A stretch of 64,000 nt of DNA from CAVUAN01 sp963739435 (GTDB lineage Bacteria; Acidobacteriota; Thermoanaerobaculia; UBA5066; Gp7-AA6), in assembly GCA_963739435.1 (NCBI GenBank), contig CAVUAN010000019.1:62001-126000 (forward strand). The letters are read 5' to 3'. How positions within the stretch are numbered: position 1 is the first letter of the stretch; each line of letters opens with the position of its first letter. The position numbers and the translations under genes are program-made. The notes under the pieces were generated by a model. It was not told where the DNA came from. It saw nothing but the letters and a program-made list of their open reading frames with translations, and did no database searches. Shown one piece after another: positions 20,021-29,826 of this stretch.

Positions 20021-22674
20021 TTCTGCACCTCTCTCCTCCAGTTGACGACGATGGTGATCGGCCGCAGGGCATCCTCGGGCCGGAGGGAGTTGACGATGAA
20101 ACGCTGCCCGTCGGCAGCCACGTCGTAGTGGTTGCGAGCCTCCACCTGCGAAAGGATCCGCGTCTGGAATAGCACGCGCGGCTTGCCCGTTTCCAGGGGA
20201 GCACCCGGCCGCACTTCCAACGAAACAATTTTTCGGTCCGGCGAGACAAAGAAGAGTTCCTTGCCGTCCCGTCTCCACCTCGGCTGCCTGCCGCCGCCGA
20301 CCGAGACCTGGCGCCGCTCGCCGGGCTCCGGGAAGCTCCGGACGAAGATCTCGAACTCTCCCGATTCGTCCGACTCGTAGGCGAGCCAGTGGCCGTCGGG
20401 AGACAGGCGCGCCCCCATCTGGTTGAATGCCTCCTTCAACAGGGGGCGGGCGGTTCCTGCGGTCAAGTCGAACACGCCCACGTCGACATGGAACCGCCGC
20501 AGGTCCACAGCCTCGTAGAAGAGGAAACGTCCATCGCGCGACCAATCGTCGAGCGGCGAAAAAGTCGGCGGCCGAAACAGGATTTTCTCGCTCTCCGAAC
20601 CGTGGGCATCACGGATGTAGACCTCCCCGGAGGGGTAGGTGGCGTACACGATTCGCCGCCCGTCGGGACTCCAGAGGGGCGTCGTGGACAGGAGCGGCTG
20701 GGAGGAAAGCCGCGCCATGATTCTGCGTTCGAGGTCGATCGTCCAGACGCTCGACACGAGCTTCTCCGGATCCATGCGGGAGACCGCGAGCCAGCGATCG
20801 TCGGGCGAAAGACTTGGTTCCCAGTAGGCGCCATCGGGACCCACCGCTCCGAGCTCGCGACCCGAGCGGTCGTACCAGAGAAGGCGGCTCACCGCGGTGC
20901 CGCCGGTCTGACAGGCGAGAAGGCCCGTCTCGGACGCGGAAATGGCCATCGCGCCCGTGGCGGTCGAGTCCCACCAGAGGTGATCGATGATGGGGAAAGC
21001 GTCTCCGGCAACGCGCAGCCGGTCCGGGTCGAATCGCTGGCCCATCAACCGGCCTCCGCTGGGGTAGAGCAGAAAGCCCGGCGCGGCATAGACGGCGCCC
21101 GAATCGGCGGAGACGAGCCGAACGGTCTTTCCCGAGTCGAGCGAGGCGGCGTGGATGCCGTTGACGCCGGGATCCGCGCCAAATCGAAAGTAGAGGAAAT
21201 GGCGTCCGTCGGGCAGGAAAGCCGGCCAGCGGGACGTGTCCCCCTCCTTGGAGGTCAGGGCCGGAAGGGCCGTCGGCTGACCTCCCGTTTCGGGAACCCG
21301 ATCAACCTCACCCCCGATGTACAGCGAGAAGATGATCGTGCCGCGCGAGCCCCAGGACCCGCCCCGCGGAAAGGGGGCATCGCAGAGGACCTGCGGAGAA
21401 CCTCCGGCGGCGTCGATTCTCTTGAGCTTTCCCTGCGAGAAGAAAGCGAGCGCACGGCCATCGGGCGACCAGAACGGGTAGGCCGCCCCGCCGGTCCCTT
21501 CGAGAGGCCGCGACTCGAGCGCGTCGAGGGCCCGGATCCAGATGAGGTCCAGGCCATCGGAGCCCGTCGCGACGAAGGCAACCCGGCGGCCGTCGGGGGA
21601 AAGCGCAACCATGCCCTCGATCGTGGCGCCCTTGGGCGGAGGAATGGTGAATTGGATCGTTGGTGAGGCAGCCGCGACGCGGCTGCGGCCCGGCAGCAGG
21701 AAGAGCAGCGCCACTCCGGCAACTACGACCCCCGCGAGCGCGAAGGCAAGCCGTTCGACCGCGCGGGATCGTCGCCCCTTCGCCCGGACGGCAGAACCGA
21801 TTGCTCCGGCCGCGTCGGAGGAGGTCGAGAGCGAATCCAGGGCGAAGGCGAGGTCGCGCGCCGACTGAAAGCGCGCGGCCGGGCTCTTCTCCAGGCAGTG
21901 CCGGACGACCCGGTCGAGCCCTGGCGCGATCTTCGCGCCGGATTCCAGCGTCTCCGGCGGATCCTCGTTCAAGATCGCCGTGATGGTTTCGGCCGAAGTG
22001 CCCTTCTGAAACGCGCGCTGGCCGGTCAGCATCTCGTAGAGGACCCCGCCGAAGGAGAAGATGTCGGAGCGAGAATCGACGGACTGACTCTTCAGCTGCT
22101 CGGGCGACATGTAGCCGAGCGTTCCCAGCACGACGCCGGCCTGAGTCCCGGCCGCGGCCGTGGCGAGGTCCGAAAGGGCGCCGGTTTTTTCCTGCTGCGT
22201 CAGCTTCGCCAGGCCGAAGTCGAGGATCTTGACTCGTCCGTCTTCCGTCACGAAGAGGTTCTCGGGCTTCAAATCGCGATGCACGATTCCCTTCTCGTGC
22301 GCCGCGCCGAGGCCGTGCGCGATCTGGAGCGCGTAGTCGACGGCTTTCTTCGGAGAAAGGCGGCCTCCCGCCAGGGCCGCGCGCAGCGTCTCGCCTTCGA
22401 GGAGCTCCTGCACGACGTAGGGAGCGTCGTCGTGAGTCCCGATGTCGTAAACCGCCGTGATGTTGGGGTGGTTCAGAATGCCCGCCGCCCGCGCCTCCTG
22501 CTCGAAGCGGCGCAGGCGCTCTGCGTCTGCCGAGAAGGACGCCGGCAACACCTTGATCGCCACATCGCGTCCGAGACGCGGGTCGCGCGCCCGGTAGACC
22601 TCGCCCATCCCACCCGCGCCGAGCGGCGCGAGGATCTCGTAGGGGCCGAGCTTCGAGCCGGCCGAAAGCGTCAC
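20017..22674 (-). CDS. K6: membrane Ser/Thr protein kinase with PD40 propeller
   Basis: 885 aa. The GTG at 22674 (VTLSAGSKLGPYEI) overlaps the K7 stop by 4 bases; the 43 codons upstream are K7 shadow. The kinase domain is group B: NHPNITAVYDIG, ALQIAHGLGAAHEKG, HRDLKPENLF, DFGLAKL and YMSPEQ. K9 has nearly the same kinase half. The membrane helix LAFALAGVVVAGVALLFLL is followed by a class I propeller (FWSPDGRALAFF, FLPDGRHFLYF) and the ending ITIVVNW. The sensor is therefore unlike that of K9. It is in a tight run with K7 upstream and the M24 peptidase downstream, both overlapping by 4 bases, so the three are likely one transcript. Confidence 0.95.
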   Translation of the reverse strand: MTLSAGSKLGPYEILAPLGAGGMGEVYRARDPRLGRDVAIKVLPASFSADAERLRRFEQEARAAGILNHPNITAVYDIGTHDDAPYVVQELLEGETLRAALAGGRLSPKKAVDYALQIAHGLGAAHEKGIVHRDLKPENLFVTEDGRVKILDFGLAKLTQQEKTGALSDLATAAAGTQAGVVLGTLGYMSPEQLKSQSVDSRSDIFSFGGVLYEMLTGQRAFQKGTSAETITAILNEDPPETLESGAKIAPGLDRVVRHCLEKSPAARFQSARDLAFALDSLSTSSDAAGAIGSAVRAKGRRSRAVERLAFALAGVVVAGVALLFLLPGRSRVAAASPTIQFTIPPPKGATIEGMVALSPDGRRVAFVATGSDGLDLIWIRALDALESRPLEGTGGAAYPFWSPDGRALAFFSQGKLKRIDAAGGSPQVLCDAPFPRGGSWGSRGTIIFSLYIGGEVDRVPETGGQPTALPALTSKEGDTSRWPAFLPDGRHFLYFRFGADPGVNGIHAASLDSGKTVRLVSADSGAVYAAPGFLLYPSGGRLMGQRFDPDRLRVAGDAFPIIDHLWWDSTATGAMAISASETGLLACQTGGTAVSRLLWYDRSGRELGAVGPDGAYWEPSLSPDDRWLAVSRMDPEKLVSSVWTIDLERRIMARLSSQPLLSTTPLWSPDGRRIVYATYPSGEVYIRDAHGSESEKILFRPPTFSPLDDWSRDGRFLFYEAVDLRRFHVDVGVFDLTAGTARPLLKEAFNQMGARLSPDGHWLAYESDESGEFEIFVRSFPEPGERRQVSVGGGRQPRWRRDGKELFFVSPDRKIVSLEVRPGAPLETGKPRVLFQTRILSQVEARNHYDVAADGQRFIVNSLRPEDALRPITIVVNWRREVQK

Positions 22675-25280
22675 TTGAGCCCCTCGATCAGGTACAGCTC
22701 GGAAAGGACCCGCTCCGTCCCGTAGACATAGGACTTGCCATCCCGGGTCATGAGCAGGGACTCGATCCCGGCGACGGGTTCGCCCGGCTTGATCTCGAGC
22801 CACGGCGTCTTCTTTCCGCTAGCGGGATCGAGCAGCCAGACTTTGTTCGGAATTCCATGGTGTTGGTGAACGTAGAGGAATCGCCCATTCTGGCTCCACT
22901 GGACCGCCCAATCCCCAGCTTCGAAGCCCGCGACAGGACGGGCCTCCCCTCCCGCGAGCGGATAGAGCGACGCCTCCCGCCCGCCGCGATGGGTACCCAG
23001 AACGAACTTCCCGTCCGTGGACACCGGGCTCGTCGAAGGCCGGAGGATCACCCCCTCCGGGCTCAACGTCTGCGGTTCGCCCCCTTCCAGATTCTGGACA
23101 TAGATGCGGTTGAAGTGTCCCTTCTCCCTTGCAGAGAAGACGAATCGCTTTCCGTCGGGAAGCCAGGCGCCCCCCAGGAAGTCTTTCAGGCGATCGTTCA
23201 TGACCCTGATCTCGCCGGCGCCGGTCGGCAGCAAGACGAGACGCTCAGGGTTGCCTCCGCCGGGAGGCATCGACGCCAGCACCCATTTGCCGTCGGGAGA
23301 GAGGGCGATCGCGAAGCCTTCTCCCAGCCGAACGGCGGGCGATCCGTCTGTCTTGCGCAAGTAAATGGACGGCGTTGCGCCGCTCCCCTCTCCGGTCTCC
23401 TCGAGGACGAGCGTCTTTCCGTCCGCCGAGAGACCTGCGGGATCGGAGCTGTCGAGCCAGGAGAGATCCCGCTCCTTTTCCTGCTCCGGCGCAAGACCGC
23501 CGACGATATGGAGGATTGTGTGATGGGAGGCGAGCACTCGGCCGTCGCGAGAAATGTCGTAGAGCTCGAGGCTTCCCGGCACACGCGTGATCAGCCGGCT
23601 CCTTCCGTTCAGATCGATCGCATAGAGGGCGGCTGCCTGAATCGTGTCGGCGGCGCTTATCCAGATCTCCTTTCCGTCCGGCCTCCAGCAGGGCGCACCG
23701 GCGATGGCGTTCCAGCCTTTCGAGAGAATCCTCTTCCCCTTCCCCGATGGATCGACAATCGCGAGGGCGAACGAGTCGTCCACTCCGGACAAAAAGGCGA
23801 TCGCGTCTCCCCGGGGCGAGAAACGCGGGCTGGAGGGGCCGTCAGCCGCCTCCACGATCACCTTTCCGATCGGGTATTCGAGACGCTCTTCGAGACGCCC
23901 TTGCCGATCCACGCTGTGGACGACGGCGAGCTCCTTCCCGTCCGGCGTCCAGTCCGCCCCCGCGTACAAGACCCCAGCGAGCACCTCTCTTGCGGCCCCG
24001 CCGGAGATGGGAGCGCGGGCGAGGATCCCGCCGCTACCCTGATTCCTCACGAGAAAAGCCATCTCTCCGGAAGAGGAGATCGCCAGGATGTCCGCATTCA
24101 GGAAATCGAAAGGCCTCGACTCGGGGCTGTCGGGGCGCGTCGAGTACATCCGCTGCGGCTCCCCCATCCACGAGGCGCCATAGACGATCGTTTGGCCATC
24201 CGGAGCGAAACGCGCGTTGCCAATGTTGCCGGACCGAAATGTCAGCCTGTGAAACGAGGGGGCCTTTGCCGGCAGTTTCTTCCTCAGGTTCAAATCGAGG
24301 AACGAGCCAGTGACCAGGCCGGCCAGAACCAATCCCGCGGCCATCAGAATTGGCGCGAGTCCCTTTCCCCGCCTGCCCGGGGCGGCAACGAGCGCTTCGA
24401 CGCCGCTGCCAATCTCCGATATGTGATCCCTCACGCCGGCGAGCTCCCGCGCGAGGTCGCGCGTCGAGGCGTAGCGCTCGTCCGGATCCTTGGCCAGGCA
24501 GCGCTCGATGATCCAGCGCAGGGGCGGCGGTGTATCGGGCCGGAGCTTGTTCAGAGGCTCGGGCTCCTCGCGGATGATGGCCGACATCGTCTCCGCCGCG
24601 GTCTTCCGCGAGAACGCCTTCTGCCCCGAGGTCACCTCGTACAGGATCGAGCCGAAGGAGAACTGGTCGGAGCGGAAGTCCAGCGGCTGCCCGCTCGCCT
24701 GCTCGGGCGACATGTAGCCGACCGTTCCCAGGACCGTCCCCGGATGCGTTTCGGGCCGGGCTAAAGTCGGCATGGCCGACACACCGCCGGAGTCCTGCTC
24801 CACGAGCTTGGCCAGGCCGAAGTCCAGGATCTTGACGTAGCCGTCTTTGGAGACCATCACGTTCTCGGGCTTCAAGTCTCGGTGGACGATCCCGGCCGCG
24901 TGCGCCTTGGCGAGCCCCTCGGCAATCTGCACGGCGATGCCGATCGAGCGGCGCACCGGCAACGGGTCGGGGCCGGCGCAGAGCTCCCGCAGCGTCTTGC
25001 CGTCCACCAGCTCCATCGCGATGTAGGAGACCTGCTCGACCTGTCCAATCTCGTAGATCGTGATGATGTTGGGGTGGTTCAAGGCCGAGGCCGAGCGCGC
25101 CTCCTGCTCGAAGCGGGACAGACGATCTTTGTTGACCGAGACTTCTTCCGGCAGGACTTTCAAAGCCACTTCCCGCCCGAGCTTCGGGTCCCGCGCCCGG
25201 TACACCTCCCCCATCCCGCCCGCCCCGAGCGGCGAGAGGATCTCGTAAGGGCCCAGGCGACTCCCGCTTGCCAGTGTCAT
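22671..25280 (-). CDS. K7: membrane Ser/Thr protein kinase with class III propeller
   Basis: 869 aa, ATG start (MTLASGSRLGPYEI). The kinase domain is group C, shared with K13: NHPNIITIYEIG, MELVDGKTLREL, HRDLKPENVMV, DFGLAKL and the unusual FRSDQFSFGSILYE. The helix GLAPILMAAGLVLAGLVTG anchors it. The sensor is not like K13: it has RFAPDGQTIVYGAS, FLVRNQGSG, LEYPIGKVIVE and FSPRGDAIAFLSG, which match K9. It ends LYLIEGLK rather than VVLNW, as K9 does (LFLVEGAR). A TAGAAT box lies 15 nt upstream and there is no SD. It is a clear chimera of the K13-type kinase half and the K9-type sensor half. Confidence 0.95.
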   Translation of the reverse strand: MTLASGSRLGPYEILSPLGAGGMGEVYRARDPKLGREVALKVLPEEVSVNKDRLSRFEQEARSASALNHPNIITIYEIGQVEQVSYIAMELVDGKTLRELCAGPDPLPVRRSIGIAVQIAEGLAKAHAAGIVHRDLKPENVMVSKDGYVKILDFGLAKLVEQDSGGVSAMPTLARPETHPGTVLGTVGYMSPEQASGQPLDFRSDQFSFGSILYEVTSGQKAFSRKTAAETMSAIIREEPEPLNKLRPDTPPPLRWIIERCLAKDPDERYASTRDLARELAGVRDHISEIGSGVEALVAAPGRRGKGLAPILMAAGLVLAGLVTGSFLDLNLRKKLPAKAPSFHRLTFRSGNIGNARFAPDGQTIVYGASWMGEPQRMYSTRPDSPESRPFDFLNADILAISSSGEMAFLVRNQGSGGILARAPISGGAAREVLAGVLYAGADWTPDGKELAVVHSVDRQGRLEERLEYPIGKVIVEAADGPSSPRFSPRGDAIAFLSGVDDSFALAIVDPSGKGKRILSKGWNAIAGAPCWRPDGKEIWISAADTIQAAALYAIDLNGRSRLITRVPGSLELYDISRDGRVLASHHTILHIVGGLAPEQEKERDLSWLDSSDPAGLSADGKTLVLEETGEGSGATPSIYLRKTDGSPAVRLGEGFAIALSPDGKWVLASMPPGGGNPERLVLLPTGAGEIRVMNDRLKDFLGGAWLPDGKRFVFSAREKGHFNRIYVQNLEGGEPQTLSPEGVILRPSTSPVSTDGKFVLGTHRGGREASLYPLAGGEARPVAGFEAGDWAVQWSQNGRFLYVHQHHGIPNKVWLLDPASGKKTPWLEIKPGEPVAGIESLLMTRDGKSYVYGTERVLSELYLIEGLK

Positions 25281-25295
25281 GAGATGCCGACGGGG

Positions 25296-25301
25296 ATTCT
25301 A
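25296..25301 (-). promoter_or_regulatory. -10-like box TAGAAT upstream of K7
   Basis: TAGAAT lies 15 nt before the K7 ATG in the 122-nt gap that also holds repeat copy 2. No SD was seen between the box and the start. Confidence 0.4.
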
Positions 25302-25323
25302 TTTCGCCTGGTGTGGCTAAAGT

Positions 25324-25405
25324 TCGCGGCGCGCGAAGTCTCCCGAAGTAACCGAGGGAGGAGGCGTGCGCCGCGGGAGCGAGCGGACGCGCGAGCGACG
25401 TGTCA
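25324..25405. repeat. 82-bp dispersed repeat with long hairpin, copy 2
   Basis: It matches 10407-10488 at 81 of 82 positions. It begins at the TGA stop of K8 (minus strand), just as copy 1 begins at the K5 stop. The 11-bp arms are 25325-25335 and 25365-25375; the single difference from copy 1 turns one arm pair into a mismatch that RNA could still wobble-pair. Confidence 0.85.
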
Positions 25406-28090
25406 CGGAGCGGCTCCGGCGAGGTGCTTGCTGAAATGGAGCACGACGTTCAAACGTGTGCTCCGGTTCGTTTCCTTCTGTCGGACGAGGAAGATGAACC
25501 GCTTGCCGTCGGGCGAGACGTCGTAGATGTCGCCCCATTCACTTCGGGGCGGACGATCGATCTTGAAGAGCGGGCGAGGCTCTCCCGGCGCGAAGGTGGG
25601 CGAGAGGCTGATCGGCGCGGCGATGACTTCGTCGTTCCACGTAAAGAAGAGCTCTTTGCCGTCGCGGGACCATCGCGGCGCCGCACCGCCGGCCCTCGAG
25701 ATCTGGAAGCGGCCGGCAAGGCTTGGATAGGGCTGCACGTAGATGTGCGACCTGCCATCGTATTCCCCGGTGTAGGCGAGCCATCTGCCGTCGGGCGAGA
25801 TCATGCCCCGTTCCTCGGAGTCCGGCGTGCTGATCAGCGCTCGCCCCGCGTGGTCGCCGGTCAGCGCAATGAGATAGATGTCGTTCCGGCTCGGCAGCCC
25901 GCTCAAGGTGGCGAGCACCGCAGACCCGTCCGGCAGGAAGGAATCCATCGTAATCGGCACCCTGTGCGGCGCTTGCCAGAGAACCTCCGCGGCAGCGCTG
26001 CCATCCACGCGCTGGCGGAGGATGGCGTCTCCGGATGGCGTCGAAAAAGCGACACTCGCCCCGTCCGGCGCCCAACAGGGACTGGCGGCCTGACCGGTGG
26101 ACGTCAGCTGAAACTGTGCGCGGTGCGCAAGGTCGGCAATCCAGATGTCGCTTCGGGAGCCGCCGCCAGGACCCATCGCGTAAGCCAGTTTCTGGCCGTC
26201 GGGAGAGAGAGCGATCTGGGCGTAGGGCCCCGGAGGGATGCCCGCCGCCTCCTGCCGGCCCGTTCGATCGATCCAGGCAATCTCGGTCAAACCCTGCGAC
26301 GAGAGCCCGACCGCGTAGACCAGCGCGCCGGTTTTCGCCACGCCGAAATACGACACGCCGCTGCGCGAATCGCCGCTGACACCCTGGAGAACGGGCACCG
26401 CCGGGCCGCGCACTTCCGCCGCCTGCGGGTCAAATGGCGCAGCGAGAATGTCGCCGCGGCGCGCAAGCAGGAGGCGGCCGGGCGGCGCGTACAGCGCGAG
26501 GCTGGCGCCGCGGTAGACGACGTGCCTTTTCCCGGTCGTCAGAGAGACGGCGTCGATGCGGGAGTCGTCGTAGTCCCCGGGCTTCTCTTCCGTGCCGACC
26601 GTGAAGAGCGCCCAGTTCCCTTCCGGCACGATCTCGGGCCAGCGGTGCGTGCGCTCCCGCGTGGCCGGGTCGAGCACGGTCAACGGGCGCGGTTCTCCTC
26701 CAGCGGCTGAGATCCGAGAAAGCCCCGCATTGACGGACGGGGTGAACACGATCGTGTCGTCTGAGCCCCACGATGCACCACGGCCGCGGGAGGCCGGGGC
26801 GAGCGTGACGGGCGTGCCTCCCCGGAGCAGAGTCTTCTTCAACTTGTCGCCGGCCACGAACCCGAGCCACTCGCCGTCGGGAGAGAAGAAGGGGCTCGAC
26901 CCGTCCTCGGTTCCAGCGACCGGCTCCGCATTCTCCCGGGAGAGATCGCGCACGAAGATCCTGTGCCCCTCTCCACCCTTGACCTGGAAAGCGATCCGGC
27001 GGCCGTCGGGAGAGATGGCCAGGATCTGCGTCTGGTCTCCCACGTTCGCATCGAGGCTCATGTTTTCGGGAAGGTCGACCGAGAGGCGGACGAGATCCTC
27101 GGCGACAGCCGGCTTCCGGCGCATCGAAGCGAACGCCGCCAGCAGGGCGGCGGCTGCGATGAGCCAGGGGATCCATAGCAGCGCCCGCGCCCCTGGCGGC
27201 ACCACCGGTGGCTTCGATTCAACACGCCTCGCCGGCGCGCGCAGCGATTCTTCGATCTCGAGTCGCGCGTCGGCAATGTCGTGGAGACGGCTCTTCGGGT
27301 CCCGCTCGAGGCACCGGTGGAGCAGGCGGACGACGCCGTCGGGCGTTTCGCCCGGCAGCGCATCGAAATCGAGGTTCTGTCTCAGGACGGCGGCCAGCAC
27401 GTCCGAGACCGTCTCTCCCTCGAAAAGGCGCCGGCCGGTCAGCATCTCCCAGACGATGGCGCCGAACGCCCAGATGTCGGCCCGCTTGTCGACGGCCTTG
27501 CCGCGCGCCTGCTCCGGCGACATGTAGGCCGCCGTCCCGATCACGACACCCGCCTGCGTCATGCCCGTCAGCGTCGGCGACGTCGAAACATCCGGCGAGG
27601 ACGAATCGCCTGTCAGTGCCTTGGCCAGCCCGAAATCGAGCACCTTGACCTTGCCCTCAGTCGTCAGCTTCACGTTGGCGGGCTTCAAATCCCGGTGGAC
27701 GATGCCCCGTTCGTGCGCCGCCTCCAGAGCCTCCGCGATCTGGCGCGCGATCTCGAGGGCCTCGTCGACCGGCAGCGGTCCTTTCGCCAGCCGCTCCGCC
27801 AGCGTCTCACCTTCGACGAGCTCGAGCACCAGCGCCTCGACCCCGCCCGACTCCTCCAGACCATAGATCGCCGCAATGTGGGGATGGTTCAACGCCGCCA
27901 GGACCTGAGCCTCGCGCCGGAACCGCCCCAGCCGCTCGGCGTCCAACGCGAAGGCTTCGGGCAGCACCTTGATCGCCACGTCGCGGTTGAGCTTGCCGTC
28001 CCGCGCCCTATAGACCTCTCCCATCCCGCCCGCGCCGAGCGGGGAGAGGATTTCGTAGGGGCCCAAGCGTCCGCCGGAAGTTAGGGCCAA
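25403..28090 (-). CDS. K8: membrane Ser/Thr protein kinase with class II propeller
   Basis: 895 aa from the TTG at 28090 (LALTSGGRLGPYEI aligned to the family); an ATG at 28108 would add six codons (MYPAAT) but would place the -10-like box inside the gene. The kinase domain is a separate group: NHPHIAAIYGLEESGG, HRDLKPANVKL, DFGLAK, YMSPEQARGKAVDKRADIW and FGAIVWEMLTGRRLFEGET. The helix LLWIPWLIAAAALLAAFA leads to a class II propeller (FFSPDGEWLGF, APFDPQAAEVRGPAVPVL), as in K10 and K15. It ends RLNVVLHFSKHL, close to the K15 end. Repeat copy 2 follows the stop. It is divergent from the sulfatase. Confidence 0.93.
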   Translation of the reverse strand: MALTSGGRLGPYEILSPLGAGGMGEVYRARDGKLNRDVAIKVLPEAFALDAERLGRFRREAQVLAALNHPHIAAIYGLEESGGVEALVLELVEGETLAERLAKGPLPVDEALEIARQIAEALEAAHERGIVHRDLKPANVKLTTEGKVKVLDFGLAKALTGDSSSPDVSTSPTLTGMTQAGVVIGTAAYMSPEQARGKAVDKRADIWAFGAIVWEMLTGRRLFEGETVSDVLAAVLRQNLDFDALPGETPDGVVRLLHRCLERDPKSRLHDIADARLEIEESLRAPARRVESKPPVVPPGARALLWIPWLIAAAALLAAFASMRRKPAVAEDLVRLSVDLPENMSLDANVGDQTQILAISPDGRRIAFQVKGGEGHRIFVRDLSRENAEPVAGTEDGSSPFFSPDGEWLGFVAGDKLKKTLLRGGTPVTLAPASRGRGASWGSDDTIVFTPSVNAGLSRISAAGGEPRPLTVLDPATRERTHRWPEIVPEGNWALFTVGTEEKPGDYDDSRIDAVSLTTGKRHVVYRGASLALYAPPGRLLLARRGDILAAPFDPQAAEVRGPAVPVLQGVSGDSRSGVSYFGVAKTGALVYAVGLSSQGLTEIAWIDRTGRQEAAGIPPGPYAQIALSPDGQKLAYAMGPGGGSRSDIWIADLAHRAQFQLTSTGQAASPCWAPDGASVAFSTPSGDAILRQRVDGSAAAEVLWQAPHRVPITMDSFLPDGSAVLATLSGLPSRNDIYLIALTGDHAGRALISTPDSEERGMISPDGRWLAYTGEYDGRSHIYVQPYPSLAGRFQISRAGGAAPRWSRDGKELFFTWNDEVIAAPISLSPTFAPGEPRPLFKIDRPPRSEWGDIYDVSPDGKRFIFLVRQKETNRSTRLNVVLHFSKHLAGAAP

Positions 28091-28099
28091 GGTTGCAGC

Positions 28100-28105
28100 A
28101 GGATA
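28100..28105 (-). promoter_or_regulatory. -10-like box TATCCT upstream of K8
   Basis: TATCCT lies 9 nt before the TTG of K8. K16 has the same hexamer at exactly the same distance, with the following nine bases also alike (GCTGCAACC versus GCAGCCACA). Confidence 0.35.
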
Positions 28106-28165
28106 CATCGCGAGCGAGGGGCGGTTGTCTTATAGACTGTCGCGCTTTGCTCATTTGATCGATTG

Positions 28166-28174
28166 AAGGAGGAA
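28166..28174 (+). promoter_or_regulatory. Strong ribosome binding site of the sulfatase
   Basis: AAGGAGGAA, 4 nt before the ATG at 28179. It fixes the start. Confidence 0.7.
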
Positions 28175-28178
28175 GAGG

Positions 28179-29743
28179 ATGACAACCCGGAGGCACTCAT
28201 TCCCCGTGCTGCTGTTCGCGCTCGTCGCGGCGGCCGTTCTGCCCGCCGCAGCGTCTGCGCAGGCGAAGAAGCCCAACATCCTCGTCATCTGGGGCGATGA
28301 CATCGGCTACTGGAACGTCAGCGCCTACAACCAGGGAATGATGGGCTACAAGACGCCCAACATCGACCGCATCGCGAAGGAGGGCGCGCTCTTCACCGAC
28401 TGGTACGGCCAGCAGAGCTGCACGGCCGGCCGCGCGGCCTTCATCACCGGCCAGTCCGGCTTCCGCACGGGCTTGCTCAAGGTCGGGTTGCCCGGCGCCA
28501 AGGAAGGGCTCCAGGCTCGCGACGTCACGCTCGCGCAGCTACTCCAGGCGCAGGGCTACATGACGGCCCAGTTCGGCAAGAACCATCTCGGCGACCTCGA
28601 CGAACATCTACCGACCGCGCACGGCTTCGACGAGTTCATGGGCTCGCTCTATCACTTGAACGCCGAGGAAGAGTTCGAGAACGAGGACTACTTCAAAGAC
28701 CCGGCGATGATCAAGAAGTATCAAACGCGCGGCGTCATCCACACCTGGGCCATGCCCGACGGAACACAGAAGATCGAGTCCACCGGCCCGCTGGGCAAGA
28801 AGCGCATGGAGACGATCGACGACGAGATCACAAAGGCCTCGCTGGATTATCTGGAGACGCGCCAAGAAGGCGGACAAGCCGTTCTTCCTCTGGTGGAACT
28901 CCACCCGTATGCACATCTGGACGCACCTGAAGAAGGCGAGCCAACGGCAAGACCGGCCTCGGCATCTATCCCGACGGCATGGTCGAGCACGACGCGATGG
29001 TCGGGCAGCTTCTCGACAAGCTCAAGGAACTCGGCCTCGAAGACAACACGATCGTTATGTATTCCACCGACAACGGAGCGGAGTCGTTCAGCTGGCCCGA
29101 TGGCGGCACGACGCCTTTCCGCAACGAGAAAGCCACGAACTGGGAAGGGCGGCTTCCGCGTGCCGTGCGCCATCCGCTGGCCCGGCGTCATCAAGCCCGG
29201 TACCGTCAACAACGACATCTTCGCCCACGAAGACATGCTGCCCACGATCCTGGCCGCCGCCGGCGTGCCGGACGTGAAGGAGCAGTTGCTCAAGGGCATG
29301 AAGGTCGGCGACAAGACCTTCAAGGTGCACCTCGACGGCTACAACATCACCGATGCCCTCGCCGGCAAGGCGCCCGACCCGCGCAAGGAATTCTTCTACT
29401 TCAATGACGACGGCTCGCTCGTCGCGCTGCGCTACAGCCAATGGAAGCTCGTCTTCCGGAGCAGCGCGCTCATGGCTTCGATGTCTGGCAGGAACCGTTC
29501 ACGCCCCTGCGCCTGCCCAAGCTCTTCAACCTGCGTTCCGATCCGTTCGAGTTGGCCGACCACGACAGCATCGGCTACCCCCGCTGGCGGATCGACCGTG
29601 TCTTCCTGCTCGTGCCGGCGCAGCAGTACGTCGGGCAGTTCCTGGCCACCTTCAAGGAGTTCCCGCCGAGCCAGAAGGGCGGCAGCTTCTCGCTGGACCA
29701 CGTGCTGCAGTCGCTCCAGCAGGCCGGCAAAGCCAGCAACTGA
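28179..29743 (+). CDS. Exported sulfatase (arylsulfatase-like), four frameshifts
   Basis: About 520 aa after correction. A strong SD (AAGGAGGAA, 28166-28174) precedes the ATG. The signal peptide ends near AAASAQA. KPNILVIWGDDIGYWN supplies the metal Asp pair (40-41), and CTAGRAAFITG carries the Cys (81) that is converted to formylglycine. FGKNHLGDL, MYSTDNGAES, RVPCAIRWPG and LFNLRSDPFE are further alkaline-phosphatase-superfamily motifs. The frame breaks near 28860, 28944, 29148 (one extra base each) and 29457 (one missing). All parts remain well conserved, so indel errors are more likely than decay, though four breaks in one gene leave a pseudogene possible. It hydrolyses sulfate esters; the substrate is unknown. 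It converges on mltF. Confidence 0.8.
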
Positions 29744-29776
29744 CGCCGCGCCAAAAGCAGATTTGATTCGATCCAC

Positions 29777-29809
29777 CGGGCCGCATCCGTCAAAACCGGG
29801 TGCGGCCCG
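29777..29809. terminator. Bidirectional hairpin between the sulfatase and mltF
   Basis: A 13-bp stem (29777-29789 with 29797-29809, one wobble) closes a 7-nt loop midway between two convergent stop codons. There is no strong U-run on either side, so it may act with Rho or as a barrier. Confidence 0.6.
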
Positions 29810-29826
29810 ATGTCTTTGAGAATCGC

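Noticed and set aside
28091..28108. ATG at 28108 as the K8 start
   Set aside because: The added residues MYPAAT do not align with any paralogue, and they contain the TATCCT box that K16 has outside its gene at the same distance.
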